From Lunularia cruciata (taxonomy: Eukaryota > Streptophyta > Marchantiopsida > Lunulariales > Lunulariaceae), in assembly GCA_948567375.1 (NCBI GenBank), contig OX419762.1, positions 5,772,001 through 5,836,000 on the forward strand: a stretch of DNA of 64,000 bases, in the 5' to 3' direction. Under the pieces are notes generated by a model. The model worked only from the letters and a program-made list of their open reading frames with translations, did no database searches and was not told the DNA's origin. Shown piece after piece: positions 44,821 to 57,600 of this stretch; within the stretch, counting starts at the first letter, position 1, and every line of letters starts with the position of its first letter. The translations under genes and the position numbers were made by a program.

Positions 44821-47600
44821 TCAATGATATTCAGTAGTAATATAGTAAAGTAAAAGTTATTTGTGAAGTTATGAGTAGTTAAATTCTTTTGATGAAACAA
44901 ACAATAATCTATAAATATTTGTCTAAGAATTTTTTGACTAATGAACTAGTTGGTGAGGTCAATTTCTCCTCGACTAATGTGCTAATGGAATACATTAGTT
45001 GTATTTGTCTCATATGATAAATCATCAATGCAAATGAGGAATGATGATTGGTGTTTATAGGTCACTCTACTTCTTGATCTTTAGGAGAAAGGGAACCATA
45101 AGTCCATTCTTTTGACCCCTAGGACAAGCGACCTTATATTTATTCTACCTTTGGAATTTGTCTTGGAGAAATCCTATTATATATACAAGTTACAAGTTTG
45201 AGAAGCATGCTTTAAGAGAGTTAAAATTCCCCCTCTTTATTTTGATAGTTTTAGATATAGAAACAATGATTATCTCTTTGTTGATCTAATTCACATTCTA
45301 TTGGATACAAATTATAGGAAAGGAATAAATTCATTGCATAGCTTATTACTACTCAAATGGTGTTTGCTTTATGTATCAATCAAGAGAATGACATGTTCAT
45401 TGAAGTTGAGAAAGATGAAGTAACATCAAATATATAGATTATTCTTGTTAAAATATATAAATTTAAATTTATGGAAAAGGTATCTTGCTTATATCATAAG
45501 CTTATCAAATAGAAATGTGTTAAGTCCTTTAGATTTCATTGATTTGAATTGAAGAGAATTCTAAAATATTCAAATTATGTAGTGTAAATTGTTATCACTT
45601 GCAATGGTATCTTGAGAGATAATAAGTAAAATATTCTAACCTTGTATCTATTATTAGAGCTATAAGTTAAATATGAAAAATATGATTAGATTCATTCTAA
45701 CAATACTTTCTACATACTTAAATTTATCTGAGTAAAAATGATAAACTATATTGGACCTGTCCATACTCCATTCTAAATATGTTCCAAATATATTCCTAGT
45801 CTCTAGAGATTGATGAGAGACCATTAAGTGAGCATTAATCTGAGAAGTTAAGATCAATACCACATAAATATTTAGGATCTGATGAGAGGATCTTCTTCAT
45901 AAAAATAACACTAATGGTTTGGATTCAATCATAATTATGCTAAGAGTTGAACAAGAAATCTTCATAAGGTGGAGTGTGCTAGGCTCAAACTTTGTCATGG
46001 GATTTAATTAAATTCTTTAACTTCAAGTTCTATTTTTTGATTCAAAATGTGACATTTTAGTTTCTCAAAAGGCTTTCCATTACCTAAGATTGCAATTTCC
46101 AAAGCAAGAAGTATAGGTTTATGATCAAAAATAAATTGTTACTAGCTGTGGCTTTGACGAATGAATGATATACTTATGCAATATATTGAAAGGAAAATCA
46201 AGAAATTGCAAACTCAAAAGTGGTCTCATATATCAGCAACCTCATATCTGTTACTCCTTGCACATGCTCTCTCTTGACAAAGAACCTATGATTTCAAGTT
46301 TGAAGAGGTCAAACAATCTCAAATGTCCAATTGACCCAAAAAATTAGAATTGCAAATGTTTTTGTGTGTTCTAGTTCAACATTGAAATTTCATTTTAGAC
46401 GATAATACATATGGTAGTTGAGATTGGTATAGCTACTATAATATAGTAATAGAAGACAAGGATTTCACAAAGCACCTGATTGTGAGCACTAGCTAGGGTT
46501 TACATAAAGTACATGATACTTATATATGTCTTATCTTTCCACTATTTTTCATTCCATCAAGATGCAAGTGGCAAGGTCAAGAAGATTAGAGGAACAACGA
46601 TATAAGATCAATATCAAGAGAGACAAGGTCAATATGTCCTAGTGTTCTATTAAATAACAAAGTGCATGCTAGACTATGAGTAGTCTATTCCTTATTCATG
46701 TGTTTAAACTTGCAATCTCTATACACATGTGAACAAAAGTGTTGTGCTTTGAGTATCTTTTAGTGCTCCTTGTATTTTAAAATGATGTTCAAACTTTTCA
46801 TGATAGTCTTCAATAGGTTATGTGCAATTCTTCCCGGCAAATAAAGAGTGATAGAATGTTATTCTTTGTGCAAGATTCCAATTAGGCTGGGAGATTAGAA
46901 GAGATCTTTCAAATTTGAGAGTAGATTAGGACACAATGGAATGAGAATAAGGAGTGATGTGAGAGATATTGCATACATTAATTGGTTCAATGGGTAGAAT
47001 TTCTTGAATTTGAAATTTGGGATGATGATTATCTTCAAGTCAAAGACACTTACAAGGGTAATAAATGGGACAAAGAGTATAGAATCAGCCATAGCAATGG
47101 AGAAGAGAGAATTTAAAAAAGTAAGAACAATGTAGCAAAAATGTGCATTTGCATAACCATGGAAGAAAATTACTTACATTACTAATCATTTGTAGAACCA
47201 TAAACCAAATATGAAATAGAGTGATAATGTTGCTTGAGCAATGTAATTCATAAAACAAGCATGTTCTCAAACAAAGATTATTTTAATTAAAAAAACTAGG
47301 AGAAGAGCTAGTGTGTTTTATAAGCCGAGTATAAATTCTTGCTAGTACATTCAGAAACCTTAGTATAAGAATTTATGACAAACTTGTTGCCATATAAACC
47401 ATAGGGGATAATGTACTTTAGCAGCAACAAAATATTGAGAGATTAAATACAAGACTACTGAAGGAAGAAACCATATAAAAATGTGAAGAAGATTGAGAAG
47501 AGAGTCCATGAGAGAAGATCTTTTAGTTGCTAATAGAAGAAGCAATAGAAGTATCTAAAGTGGTGAGACTTAGAAGAAGACAAAAATTTCCCAATTGAAA
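44821..47600. other. AT-rich intergenic sequence, nothing recognised
   Basis: No domain, long frame or repeat of the families in this window. All open stretches are under 70 codons. It could be intron or ancient transposon sequence; I see nothing that decides. Confidence 0.5.
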
Positions 47601-47607
47601 AAGACAA

Positions 47608-48251
47608 AAAGGCTATAACAAGTGTTGAAAGCAGTGCATTGGGCAAGAGAATGCAAAGGTGGTCAAAACCTTTGCATCCTCGTCGAAGGTGAATCCATGG
47701 AAAAGCACAACAACCGCGTTGGGTTTCTGCTCTGGTAGAAGTTCATACACAATCGTTCAACCTCTGCGAGGACAGATTCTTAGATGTTAATGTTCAAAAC
47801 ATCGTCAAACGATATGCAACGAATGAGTTATATCTGTTGAACTACTTCAATCCATAATACTTTAAAGTAAGGTACATGAAGGGTAAATTGCAATGCATGT
47901 ACCTTGAAGTTCTTTGTCCTCTCCAATTCAACTGGAGAGACGCCGCCAGAGCTGAACAAGTATCCATTTCAAGTATCCAAGAAGAGACTTCAGGATTCTG
48001 GCGAAAGACCTGAAAGCTCTCGGGATGGTCTCCACAATGCTGTACTGTTATCACAATTTCTTCCTTTCAAGATGCTAGAAAACCTCATAGTAAAGATGAT
48101 CCTTTTCCAAGTTCGATCACTCCCTTCAAATTTCCCTTGGCCATAGATTTCTCGAACCGAGTCGTTCTCAGACTGTATTCTCATTCCCAGGCTCAGTTAA
48201 TTCTTGTATAAAGCACAACCCTCCTCCACAAGGAAGTTTTCTGGAACTCAT
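47608..48251 (-). pseudogene. Fragment of a host protein-coding gene
   Basis: The only CpG-rich coding-like stretch. On the minus strand an ATG at 48251 opens MSSRKLPCGGGLCFIQELTE. One extra base near 48184 then shifts to RIQSENDSVREIYGQGKFEG (48182-48120), and further frame changes give SFQVFRQNPEVSSWILEMDT (about 48020-47960). After a 'tctgtcctcgcag' acceptor-like site the region 47745-47608 reads NAVVVLFHGFTFDEDAKVLT. VVVLFHG resembles the strand-plus-loop at the start of alpha/beta-hydrolase folds in plant proteins. Exon-intron borders are not certain. Called a pseudogene because the frame is broken and no downstream exons were found; a real gene with short introns is the alternative. Product unknown. 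Confidence 0.5.
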
Positions 48252-49130
48252 TCTTGATCTCCGCTTATATCGTGTTGTACTTCGGTCATCTCTATGTCAT
48301 GGAGTCACCTTGTTTGTTTAACTTTGTTGAGAGTAACGGTATAACGGGCATTTTGCACATTCTTATTCCATGAAACATATGCATATAAAATGCATTTATT
48401 TTGGATTTTAATAATTACACGAGGGCTCAGAAGTTCACTTTTATAAAGCCTTTGGATGAAGGAGAGGACGTCCGCTTTCAACACATGTCGTTCGCTGAAC
48501 TCTGATGGGTATCATTTGTTTAACGCTTTCAGTCATGCAAAATCGGAGCACTAGCAGAAAAATCAAAAAAATGGAGAAGATAACTCCAACATATCAAACC
48601 CCATAAGTCAAGCCAATGCTCTAACAACATATAGTATTTTGTTCACTAATTCTAGCACTGCCACAAGTTTTGATGAACCTCTAGACTAAAATGTTTAGTA
48701 TGTTGATGAAGGAACTCTAGAGCAAATGATTGCAAATGATCAATAGACAAGAGATGTTCCAAGATTTCAAGAAGATTGAAGAAGGAAGTTGTGCAATGTA
48801 TGTTGTTAACAGATATCCAAACAATTGGCTTTCTGTCCACTCTAGCCAGGTACTTGAAGGCCCAACATCAAAGAAGTGAGCTCTCTGGAGCTATGATTCC
48901 AAGGTATACTCCTCATTTTGACCTAGATCTCATCCCAAAGGTCCCGCTGATAGCACACGCAATGGTGTGGATGGTGCAAGTGACGGTGGGCCCCACCATG
49001 AAGTTAGTACCCCGAACACAAAATCTGACCATCGGAAAGTAGTCTATGAGTAACTACCAAAATGCCTCTAACTACTATCACTAGAACTCCAAGCAATCTA
49101 GATGCAACATTACAAATGGTGTGACAGCTG
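48252..49130. other. Flank of the gene fragment and of element H
   Basis: 48252-48560 is still CpG-richer than the surroundings and lies upstream of the minus-strand ATG, so it may be 5' flank or untranslated region. 48560-49130 holds nothing recognisable; part may be a terminal repeat of H, but no matching second copy is in view. Confidence 0.4.
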
Positions 49131-49399
49131 TCATGTGTATATACATCGTTACACAACATACATCGCTATCAACATTATACACTTTAGAAGCACAACTCAC
49201 ACATAAGTCATACATGAACTCTAAAGTGCCACAATTGCCTTTAGTTGGCGGTTAGGTCCCTCTAACTCAAGATAGCCATCTACTCCAAGTATATGGTATA
49301 CCCTTTGATGGGCAAAGATCATGAGGCCGGGTGCTATCGAGCCCCATCATTAGTCATCGTCTTTAATCTTTACCATATAAAGGATGAACTAGCTACAGG

Positions 49400-49540
49400 T
49401 CAAGTGCATCTAGGACATAACCATTGTCCTTGAGGAACCACCATGAAGGGAGGAGTCATACGTGCCATATGTCATCCTCTTGAACAACTATCACACACTA
49501 GCATAGTAGCACTAAAAGAGCCACATAACATACACCTCAA
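49400..49540 (-). pseudogene. PHD finger at the integrase C-terminus of element H
   Basis: Reads CMLC, 9 residues, CDSC, then SRG, a stop, HMAR and finally GQWLCPRC. This is the C4HC3 PHD pattern with seven of eight metal ligands. The Cys after His is Arg (TGT to CGT) and the Trp before His is a TGA stop. PHD fingers bind histone tails, so this takes the place that the chromodomain has in chromoviruses. I recall similar tails on gypsy integrases of other plants and green algae, but cannot check. Confidence 0.75.
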
Positions 49541-49584
49541 GCCTGCACATACAAGTGACAAGCTTGGGTCCATAGTATCATCAA

Positions 49585-49636
49585 TGTTTGGGCAGTGGCA
49601 TGGTGCACAATTGTGCACCATGCCACTGCCCAAACA
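49585..49636. repeat. Perfect 52-bp palindrome
   Basis: Two 26-base arms, 49585-49610 and 49611-49636, exact reverse complements with no spacer (centre ...gcacaa|ttgtgc...). Lies between the integrase C-terminus and PHD finger of H. Confidence 0.97.
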
Positions 49637-49639
49637 CTA

Positions 49640-50950
49640 GGACTCCAAATCGCAAAACCTCATGCACCCTCTAGATAGTGCGGCCTATCAAAACATCAAG
49701 TGTTGTTAGTGTTGTCTATTGTAGATATACATAGTCACTTGGATGAAATCAACAGATTGAAGGTCTATAACCTCCTCCTTAAATAGTAGCATAACATAAG
49801 GTATCCCTATGCTGAGAAATTGCTAAGTTCTCAAAGGCTATTGGCATCATTCTTCAAAAGATCTCTACCCGCTGAGAACATGCACTTATCCATACATCTA
49901 GATCATCAAAGTCCAAAACTACAGTGGCATCTCAACAAATGGCTGTAGTTAAATGTGGATCTTGCCCATAGAGTAGAAAGTACGGAGAGAAGGATGCTAA
50001 GGAGACTTGCTGGCTGAACCGATAGCCCATGGCCAACCAAGGTAATGGATATCCCAATCTCCCAAATGGCCTCTCTGCAAGCCATACTTTTGCAATCCTC
50101 TCTTCACCGTCTGAACCACTCTCTATGCTAAGCCATCTGCCTCAAGGTAATCTTGGGAGGTAGTATGATGATCAATCAAAGCTTTGTCACACATGACCTA
50201 AAACTCCCCCAAGAACTTTGTACCTTGATTAGTCAAAACCTCAATTGGTGCACCAAAATGACTAAGAACCCAATCCAAGAACAAGTAAGCCTTCCCTTCA
50301 TCGGACTTGTCAAGAAGTGCCACCAACTCAATCCACTTGGAGAAGTGCTCCACCATCACCAAAACATCCCAGTGATGCCTCACGGTCAACGATAAAGGTC
50401 TAGCAAATTCCAAACTCCAGCAGTAACCCAATCCCATGATAGGTAATGGGTGCAATTGTTACATAAGAGCATTAAATATGCTCTAACTCGGTCACAAACC
50501 ACACATTTGGCAAAAAACCATTGGACATTGGTTTGCATATTGTGCCTCCAAAAATGGCTCTAGAGTAAGCTATATGTATGCTTTACTCCAAAATGTCCTA
50601 GCTCCTCATGAGCATGATAGATCAACTATAGTCTTTGAGATGGATGTGGTACTACTCTCACTCTACCATCCTCCCATACATGCAAAAGGTGTCTGCACTC
50701 CAATCTGAACCATCTGGCTTGTTGAAGAACATGGTCTCTCTCCTTGGCCCCAACTGTGCCACCCACAACACTAATGCAAAGATACTCCATCATTAAGACA
50801 TCATCATGAATGTCTTGCTGAATTGTACCAATATATTCACTCTTTAGATCTATGTCCTCAATAACTCCACTTGTATGCGCTATGAGATATACCACCAAAG
50901 TCTCAAAAAATACACAAAGAAAGGCTGATGCATTCCAACTTGGCACTATC
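49640..50950 (-). pseudogene. Integrase of element H
   Basis: 50946-50626 is the lead-in (ERDHVLQQARWFRLECRHLL, RVRVVPHPSQR), then the HHCC part near 50620-50490. 50455-50198 is open: MGLGYCWSLEFARPLSL, LVMVEHFSKWIELVALLDKS, LTNQGTKFLGEF. The first catalytic Asp is Glu and the second (TDQG) is Asn. The end of the core and C-terminal domain (50150-49640) is frameshifted. Confidence 0.8.
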
Positions 50951-51009
50951 TTCTCATTTGTCTCACCATGCCAACGTGCTCCAGTCTGATCTTGCTAGCT
51001 GGGACATGG

Positions 51010-51590
51010 GTTTCTACTCAACCCATCTACATCACAGTTTACCACTCCATGTTTATGAATAACCATGAAATCATAATCTTGTAAAATCAAAGCCCATCGT
51101 GCAAGCTTTCCTGAAAGCTTGCAAGACTCCATCAACCACTTCAATGGTTGATGATCAGTGATGAGAGTGAAGGGATTACCAAATAGATAACATCAAAAAT
51201 GTGCTACTACCCAAACTGCTGCCAAGCACTCTCCCTCATATGAACTATACTTCACCTCCGCTAAATTTTTGGAGCGACTAGCATAGGCCACCACAAACTC
51301 CTTCCCCTCCTCATCATGCTGAGTGAGCATTGCTCCAAGCCTCAGCATACTCCAATTAGTGTGAACCTGAAATGGTCGTCCTCTAATCAGTCTCCTCTGG
51401 GAGCAGATATCAATGTCTCCTTGAGCTCTACAAAAGCACTCTCTTGCTCATCTCCCCAACACCACTCTTGTGTTATCTTGGTCAGCTTTGTCAAAGCCTT
51501 CTCAATGGCACTAAATCCTCTAACATAAGGGTGATAAAAGTTTGCCAACCCAAGGAATGCTTGCATTCTACTCACATCCATAAGTCAAGG
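51010..51590 (-). pseudogene. RNase H and connection of element H
   Basis: 51581-51387 is open: MDVSRMQAFLGLANFYHPYV, FSAIEKALTKLTK, the RT thumb/connection. RNase H follows with EFVVAYASRSKNLAEVKYSS, LITDHQPLKWLMESCKLSGK and DVDGLSRNPC; the acidic residues are kept, with stops between. Confidence 0.8.
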
Positions 51591-51599
51591 AATACGTGC

Positions 51600-52440
51600 A
51601 ATAGCCTCCACCTTGTTCTACTAAACACCAAGTCCTCCAAGGTAGATATTGTGACCCAAATACTCAATCTGCTCATGGAAGAACCTACACTTCCCAACAT
51701 TTAATTTGAGTCCATGAGATCTCAACCTCTTAAACACCTTCAACAAATGTCTCTCATGCTCCTCTATATTAGTGCTATAGACCAAAATATCATCAATATA
51801 GCACCAAGCAAAATCCAATCCAGCTAGGATCATGTCCATGACCCTTTGGAACTCAACAAGAGCATTCTTCAACCCAAATGGTAGGAACCTCCATTGATAT
51901 CACACATCCTTATTGTGAGGATCAATAGCCCAAAATGTTGTCTTGGACTTATGTTCCTCCTTGATAGGCAATTGATGATATCTTGCTCAAAGATCCAAAG
52001 TACTAAAGACCTTTGCATGCCCAATCGCATCAAAGATCCCCTCTGGTATATGGATGGCATACCAATCAGAGCTAGTCTGTTGTTTGATAGGATGGTAATC
52101 TCCACACATCTGCCTATCTATATAGTTGCCATGCATATCTTTCATGGCTGGCATCATTGTCGCTGATGCATACTCTCCATGCAAAATCTCCACCAAAAAA
52201 GCCTCAAAAAGGTCACTACTCTGGCTCTAAATCAATGTCCTCTCCATATCACTATATTGATAAGGACATTGGAAAATTGGTGTATTGCTAGTCAACTCAA
52301 TCTAAATACAAGGTCCCTTCAGAGCACCCAAATCCTTCATACTAAAGGCAAAACAACTTGTGTAGCTCCTCAAGAACCTCCAAACCCTCCATCTTTCCTC
52401 TCGTATAAGCCTGGGTCCAAGATCTGGCTCCCAAGTACCT
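51600..52440 (-). pseudogene. Reverse transcriptase of element H
   Basis: 52196-51987 is open: EILHGEYASATMMPAMKDMH, MCGDYHPIKQQTSSDWYAI, HAKVFSTLDL. 51872-51621 continues in another frame: MKNALVEFQRVMDMILAGLD, CYIDDILVYS (active site intact), CRFFHEQIEYLGHNIYLG. The stretch between (52105-51869) is frameshifted. Confidence 0.82.
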
Positions 52441-54118
52441 TTGTAATTGTAGTAGAAGTGGAAGATGTGTTCACTGGCTGCTACACTGGCCCCTTGGGAG
52501 CAATAGTGTCATGCGTCCGACTACTAGAAGTCCCAACCTTTGTGTGAAAAACTCCTTTTGATCAAGTTGCAAGCTCCATACATCCTCTAGTTGGATCCCA
52601 AGTAGACCACGCTCACCTAGATGGACTCCAAGTAGACCACTCTCCCTAGTAGCCATTGGTTATGTCCCAAGAATACCCTGTCCACTCAGTCCACCACTCC
52701 TAGCATGTGCTTGATTCGTCTTGATAGGCACAAGGCTCACAAGTGTTTGAGTGGCGATGCCTATCAAGTGCATCCTACGCTGCTCTGCCAGGCCATGGCT
52801 CACAATCCAAGTCAAACAATTCAGGTCCATAGCCTGACCTAACACCTAACACCTAGATGCCTTTGACACTACTGGAACAACGATAATACTGGTGCAAAAA
52901 CCAGTCACCCGCTCTCTCTTATTAGGATTGGGTTCCACCAGCTACTATAACTATGAGTCCAAAACTAGTCTAGGACCTCCTTCTCAAGAAGCATGAGAGT
53001 CTAGGAAACTCATAAGTGTGGGAAAAGTGGCTCCAAGCTATCCAACTAGGTTCACCATTGCCATAGGTGACCTATCAACCACTACCACTGTCTGAGACTG
53101 ACCCCCAACATCCAAGATATAATCAAAAAGGATGTGGTCTAGTCACTGAATCCCATCATATGCACGCTATAGATCCTCTATGGGTAAGAGGTTTGTCCAT
53201 CAAAGATAAAGATGATGAGCCCATGATCCCACTTTGGCTGCATCTAACAAAATAGTAAGTCCCATCCAAGAATGGACCTTATGTGTACTCACCATCATCC
53301 AAGTACAAGAATCACCCATCAAAGGGATCTTCTTCAAAATGTAAACTAGAGAAACATCCTAATGAACCTGGAGATGTCATAGTATACGTAACATCTCCCA
53401 AAATATACCTGAACGGGGAATTTTGAAGACCCAAACTTTGACCAGCACATGTTTGTCCCTAACATGGCCATCCCAAAATCACCAAATGAATAGGCCCATG
53501 TTGCTCTAGATCATGCACCACAAGTAAGGAAATGTTTGCTGGTAGGACCTTCTAGTAACTCTTGATTGCTGACATAAGGAATAACTCAGGATACTGATAT
53601 ATCACATGATGTAGAGAGACTTGCCTAGCAATCTCATCTCTCTCCACATACAAGTACCTCTATACTCATATGCCCGCCTATAATATTGCAACTAGTCTGG
53701 TGCTCTTCTCACCAAACAACTTCAATAGACATACTCCCTCTATTGGATACTACCAAGCAATGAGTGTGGTATCCAGAGGTGTTAAGGTAATCAACTGTGG
53801 AGACTCATCCTCACACTCATCTCTTGGTGATACAAAGGCTCCACTCCAAGCCTGCTGCACCAATCGACTTGCATGTTGTTGCAATACCTCCTCTAAACTT
53901 CACAATGGAACATCCAAGGTGGATGGAACAATCCCACTTGTACTCCAAATCCGAGTGATCTCCTTTGCTACTGGAGTATCTTCTACATGGGTGTTCTCCT
54001 CCAATAAGGCACTAGGCCAAGTAACAACACCACTAAAAGCTAAAATTGATGTTGCCATTGTCCTGGACTGTAGTGAGCAAAGACTGTCACTATTGAAGCG
54101 TACTGGTAGGCAACATAC
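52441..54118 (-). other. Linker between protease and RT of element H
   Basis: Colinear with J where J exists (52840-52441 matches 40664-41030). A run of short open pieces such as LNCLTWIVSHGLAEQRRMHL and RESGLLGVHLGERGLLGIQL shows it was coding once, perhaps as a spacer of the polyprotein. 52850-54118 has no recognisable domain. Confidence 0.5.
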
Positions 54119-54671
54119 TCATCTGTGGTACCCACAAATTTTTTTTTCAAAATAAAGAAGAAGAAGTGTATAGAGAAGTCGGATTGCGCCTGTATGGCCA
54201 AAGAAGGCAAAGAAAAGAGTCTTTAGGATGAAACCTGAAGTAAAGTGACTTCGGGTCATAAGGCAAAGTACTCGGAAATGCCCTATCAGCATACAACCCA
54301 AAGTAAATTGTCTTCGTATCGAGGAGAGCTCAACTCGAGGCGAAGACAGACTAACAACCTTTCATCGGGGCGAGAAATTCAAGAAGGGACCATTCAAAAA
54401 CCGGCGGCCCATACACGTGAAGGTTGATTGACAGTGACAGGTGCATGCAAGAGGTGTGATTTCTCGGTAGAAACTCAAAGTGAAGAAAGACAAAGAAGCG
54501 CAACTCTATAAAAATCGAACTCGCAACGACAAAATGTCAAGTAATTTTCCTTTGCCGTTGAGAAGTCGTCTTGCAAGTGATCATGGGAAGGGAAATAGAG
54601 TTGGAATCGCGTTAGTGTGTAAGGGAGAACTCACGAGAGTGAAATTGAGAGATAGTGAGAAGGCAGAAGAG

Positions 54672-57600
54672 ATGGGAGGAGGAAAGAAGAACTCTGAATT
54701 CACAGTGAGAATTCATGCAATTTGGAGGTTAGATGTGATTGCTAAGATCAAAGTCTTGAGCCGACTTCGGATCACTTTCTTGGCGTGGAACTGGAATGTG
54801 AGTTTTCCAGGTTTCATGACAGAAATCATCAAGAGCAAGTGTCTCAATGGACCCGAGGAGGAAGGGAAGAGAGGAAATCCGGCTTGCTGGACAAAGTCGG
54901 ATTGGAGACTTGTACTCAAGAAGGAAGCAGGCTCGGAGCAGGGGGTCACGTTCTTGGGGAAGGGAGAGATAGCTCAAGAAACCCAAGAAGTGAGAGATGC
55001 ATTCTTGTCAAAGCGGACAAAGAATGGGTACAAAGTTGAGAGCTACAAAGACCCGGTGAAGAGAGGAATTGTGAGTGCACTAATGGCCATCCTGAAGTCG
55101 GAGAGGACCACTTATGTGAAGAAACACCAAGCGGTGTTCTTTCACAAGTTATTCGCAGGAGAACCGATCAATTGGGCGAGGTGTATCCACGGGAGAACAA
55201 GGCAGATGGTGTGGAATTTGTGGGATAAATCACCTCCACACTACATCGTGCCGTTTGCAGTGCATTTCTACCTTAGGCTAAATTTGCTGAACTCAGCGGA
55301 GCAAACTCGGATGGTGTCGCATTTCCATCTTGATTTGCAAAAGGAGGTCAATGTCGAGGAGCAGCAATACATCTTGCAAATCAGGAGCACCGACAACTAC
55401 TACACGAAGATAGGGAAGAACGTGGAGGTCACAGTGAGTACCCTGAATACAAAGAAGAGAAGTCGGCAGGGCAAAGCCGAAGACACAAAGAAACCTCGGA
55501 AGACACGGAGAGGCAACCCGAGGCGAGGTATGGTGGTAATTGAGTCGGAAGATGAAGACTCGAAAGGTGATGCCGAGCTCAAGACTGAAGACTCGAAGCA
55601 CAAGGAGGAGCCTGAGCTAACACTACAGAGTGGAGATACGAGTAGCAACAGCGATGAAGGAGGAGAAATGACATTGGCGCCTACGGCTGAAGAAGAAGAA
55701 GAAGAAGAAGTGCAGGCAGAATTTGAAGCTGAAGACAACACACAATTGGAAGATGAAGTAACTGTGCCCGAAGAGAAGAAGATCGCAGTACATAGAGGAG
55801 TTTGCTTGAGACATAGGGCAAAGTATCAAGCGGGTCCAAGTACGGTGAAGGAAGAAGCACCTAAAAGCTCGGGAAGTAAGGCGTCTATTCCGATAAGACG
55901 ACTGCAGCGAAGAAGGCTAGTATCGGGAGAAGAAGAAGTAAAGAAGGAGATCACTCCGCAGGTTGAAGTAATTGCCAGTGATGGAGTGGAGAACTGCGAG
56001 AAGTCAAAAATGTGAGCCGGCCTGTCTCTCACTTAGGATGAACCTCTGATGGCTATTATGGTAGCGCACCATGGACTAAGAAGGCAAGGAACCCCAACTC
56101 CATCATACTCCTCCAAGGCTAACACTCCAAGACTCAAGACATTGCTCACTAGAGAACTTAATGAGAGAGAGATAGTTGCAAATGAAAGGATGATGAGTAC
56201 CTCCTCACCCCTTGTTTATATACTTGTGAAATAGTTACGTACCAAAGTTACTAATTACCATAGTAACTCAAGTTACTAGACTAAAAGTCAAGTAAAGTTA
56301 AAAAGTAGAAAGGAATATCCATTCATATGGGCATATTCCCCTAAGCATGTGGTCTTATCTTGACCCAACCACTAAGTCAAGGATTCCTTCACATGGGCTA
56401 TCCTTGGACTAAAGAAGAATCCAAAACAAAAAGGCTTGCGGGCCCAAGAGTTCTCAACTCTTTCCTCAAAGCCAAACACCTAGGAATAATACCAAGTCAA
56501 CACACTAAAATCCAAAATAGTGGTGCTCATCTTTTCTACTTCCTCTAAAGTAAGGTCCCATCTATCTTAGCTATGACTAACTTTAGCTAACCATGACTAA
56601 TATAGAACCATCCTTTATCTCTATATAAATAATATCTCTTAAGTACTTGTAATACCAAGCTAAATATCACAATACCACACACATGCACAAATGGGTGTTA
56701 CAAGAAGTGGTGTGCCCCTTGTTAGTAAAGCTAGAGTACCGGAAGAAGGAGATGCAGTTGACTTGTCCAGAGGTGAAGACTGTGTATCAGGTATTAGCAA
56801 GGCTAGAAGAAGAAAACTCGGAGTTGAAGAGGAGTCTAACCCAAGATGAGGAGGAAAGAGAAGTATTGCAAGCGGAGGTAGTAGTGAGAAGTCAGGTAAT
56901 TGAAGACCTGAAGAGAGAAGTAAATTATCGAGAGGATCTTGTGAAGAAAAGTGACATAGCAAGGGAGAGACAAGTAGCCGAGTATGAGATCTTGAAGCAG
57001 TAGTTTGTTGATTCAAGAGTAGAGGTAATCCATGCTATGGTGAGAGTAGCTGCAAAGGATCAGGAGCTCGATAGGGTGATGGAGAGTGTCAAGGAGAAGA
57101 AGCAACTCTGGCAACGAGAGTTGGCGGCACGATATAGAGAAGAAGATAGATTACGAGAGTTACTTTGTAATCAGGAGGAGAGAGTTGTACAGAAGGAGAA
57201 GGAGTCGGTGAAAGCCGAGTTTGAGGCAGAGTTGGCGATGTACCAAGAAGATTGGCTTGCAGATCGAGAACATGAAAGGAAGACGAGATTGGAGCCTTTG
57301 AAGGAGATAGTCCTCCGGATGAATGCAATGTTAAGTACAGAGGCCAGCATTTGGATTGAAGAGACGAGGCTGCACGAGTTGAAGTTGTTGGTGCAGGAGA
57401 CGAGGCAAAGACAAGCAAAGGATAAAGATATGAATGCCTTGTTAATTAGTCTCAGAACTCGTGTAGACAGAAAGATTTTAGATGTAGAGGATAACATTTT
57501 GATTAGATTAGACTTAGTGAAAATAGAGATAGAAAAACTTTGGAAAGATGTTAGAGCAAAACCTGAAGTAGATAACATAGGAGTACAAATGTCTTCGGAA

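Noticed and set aside
44821-47600. A decayed Copia element or integrated pararetrovirus
   Set aside because: No reverse transcriptase, integrase or coat motifs in any frame on either strand that I could find.
49119-49126. TGTCACACC on the minus strand as the start of the H 3' LTR
   Set aside because: No polypurine tract before it and no second copy in the window; cannot be supported.
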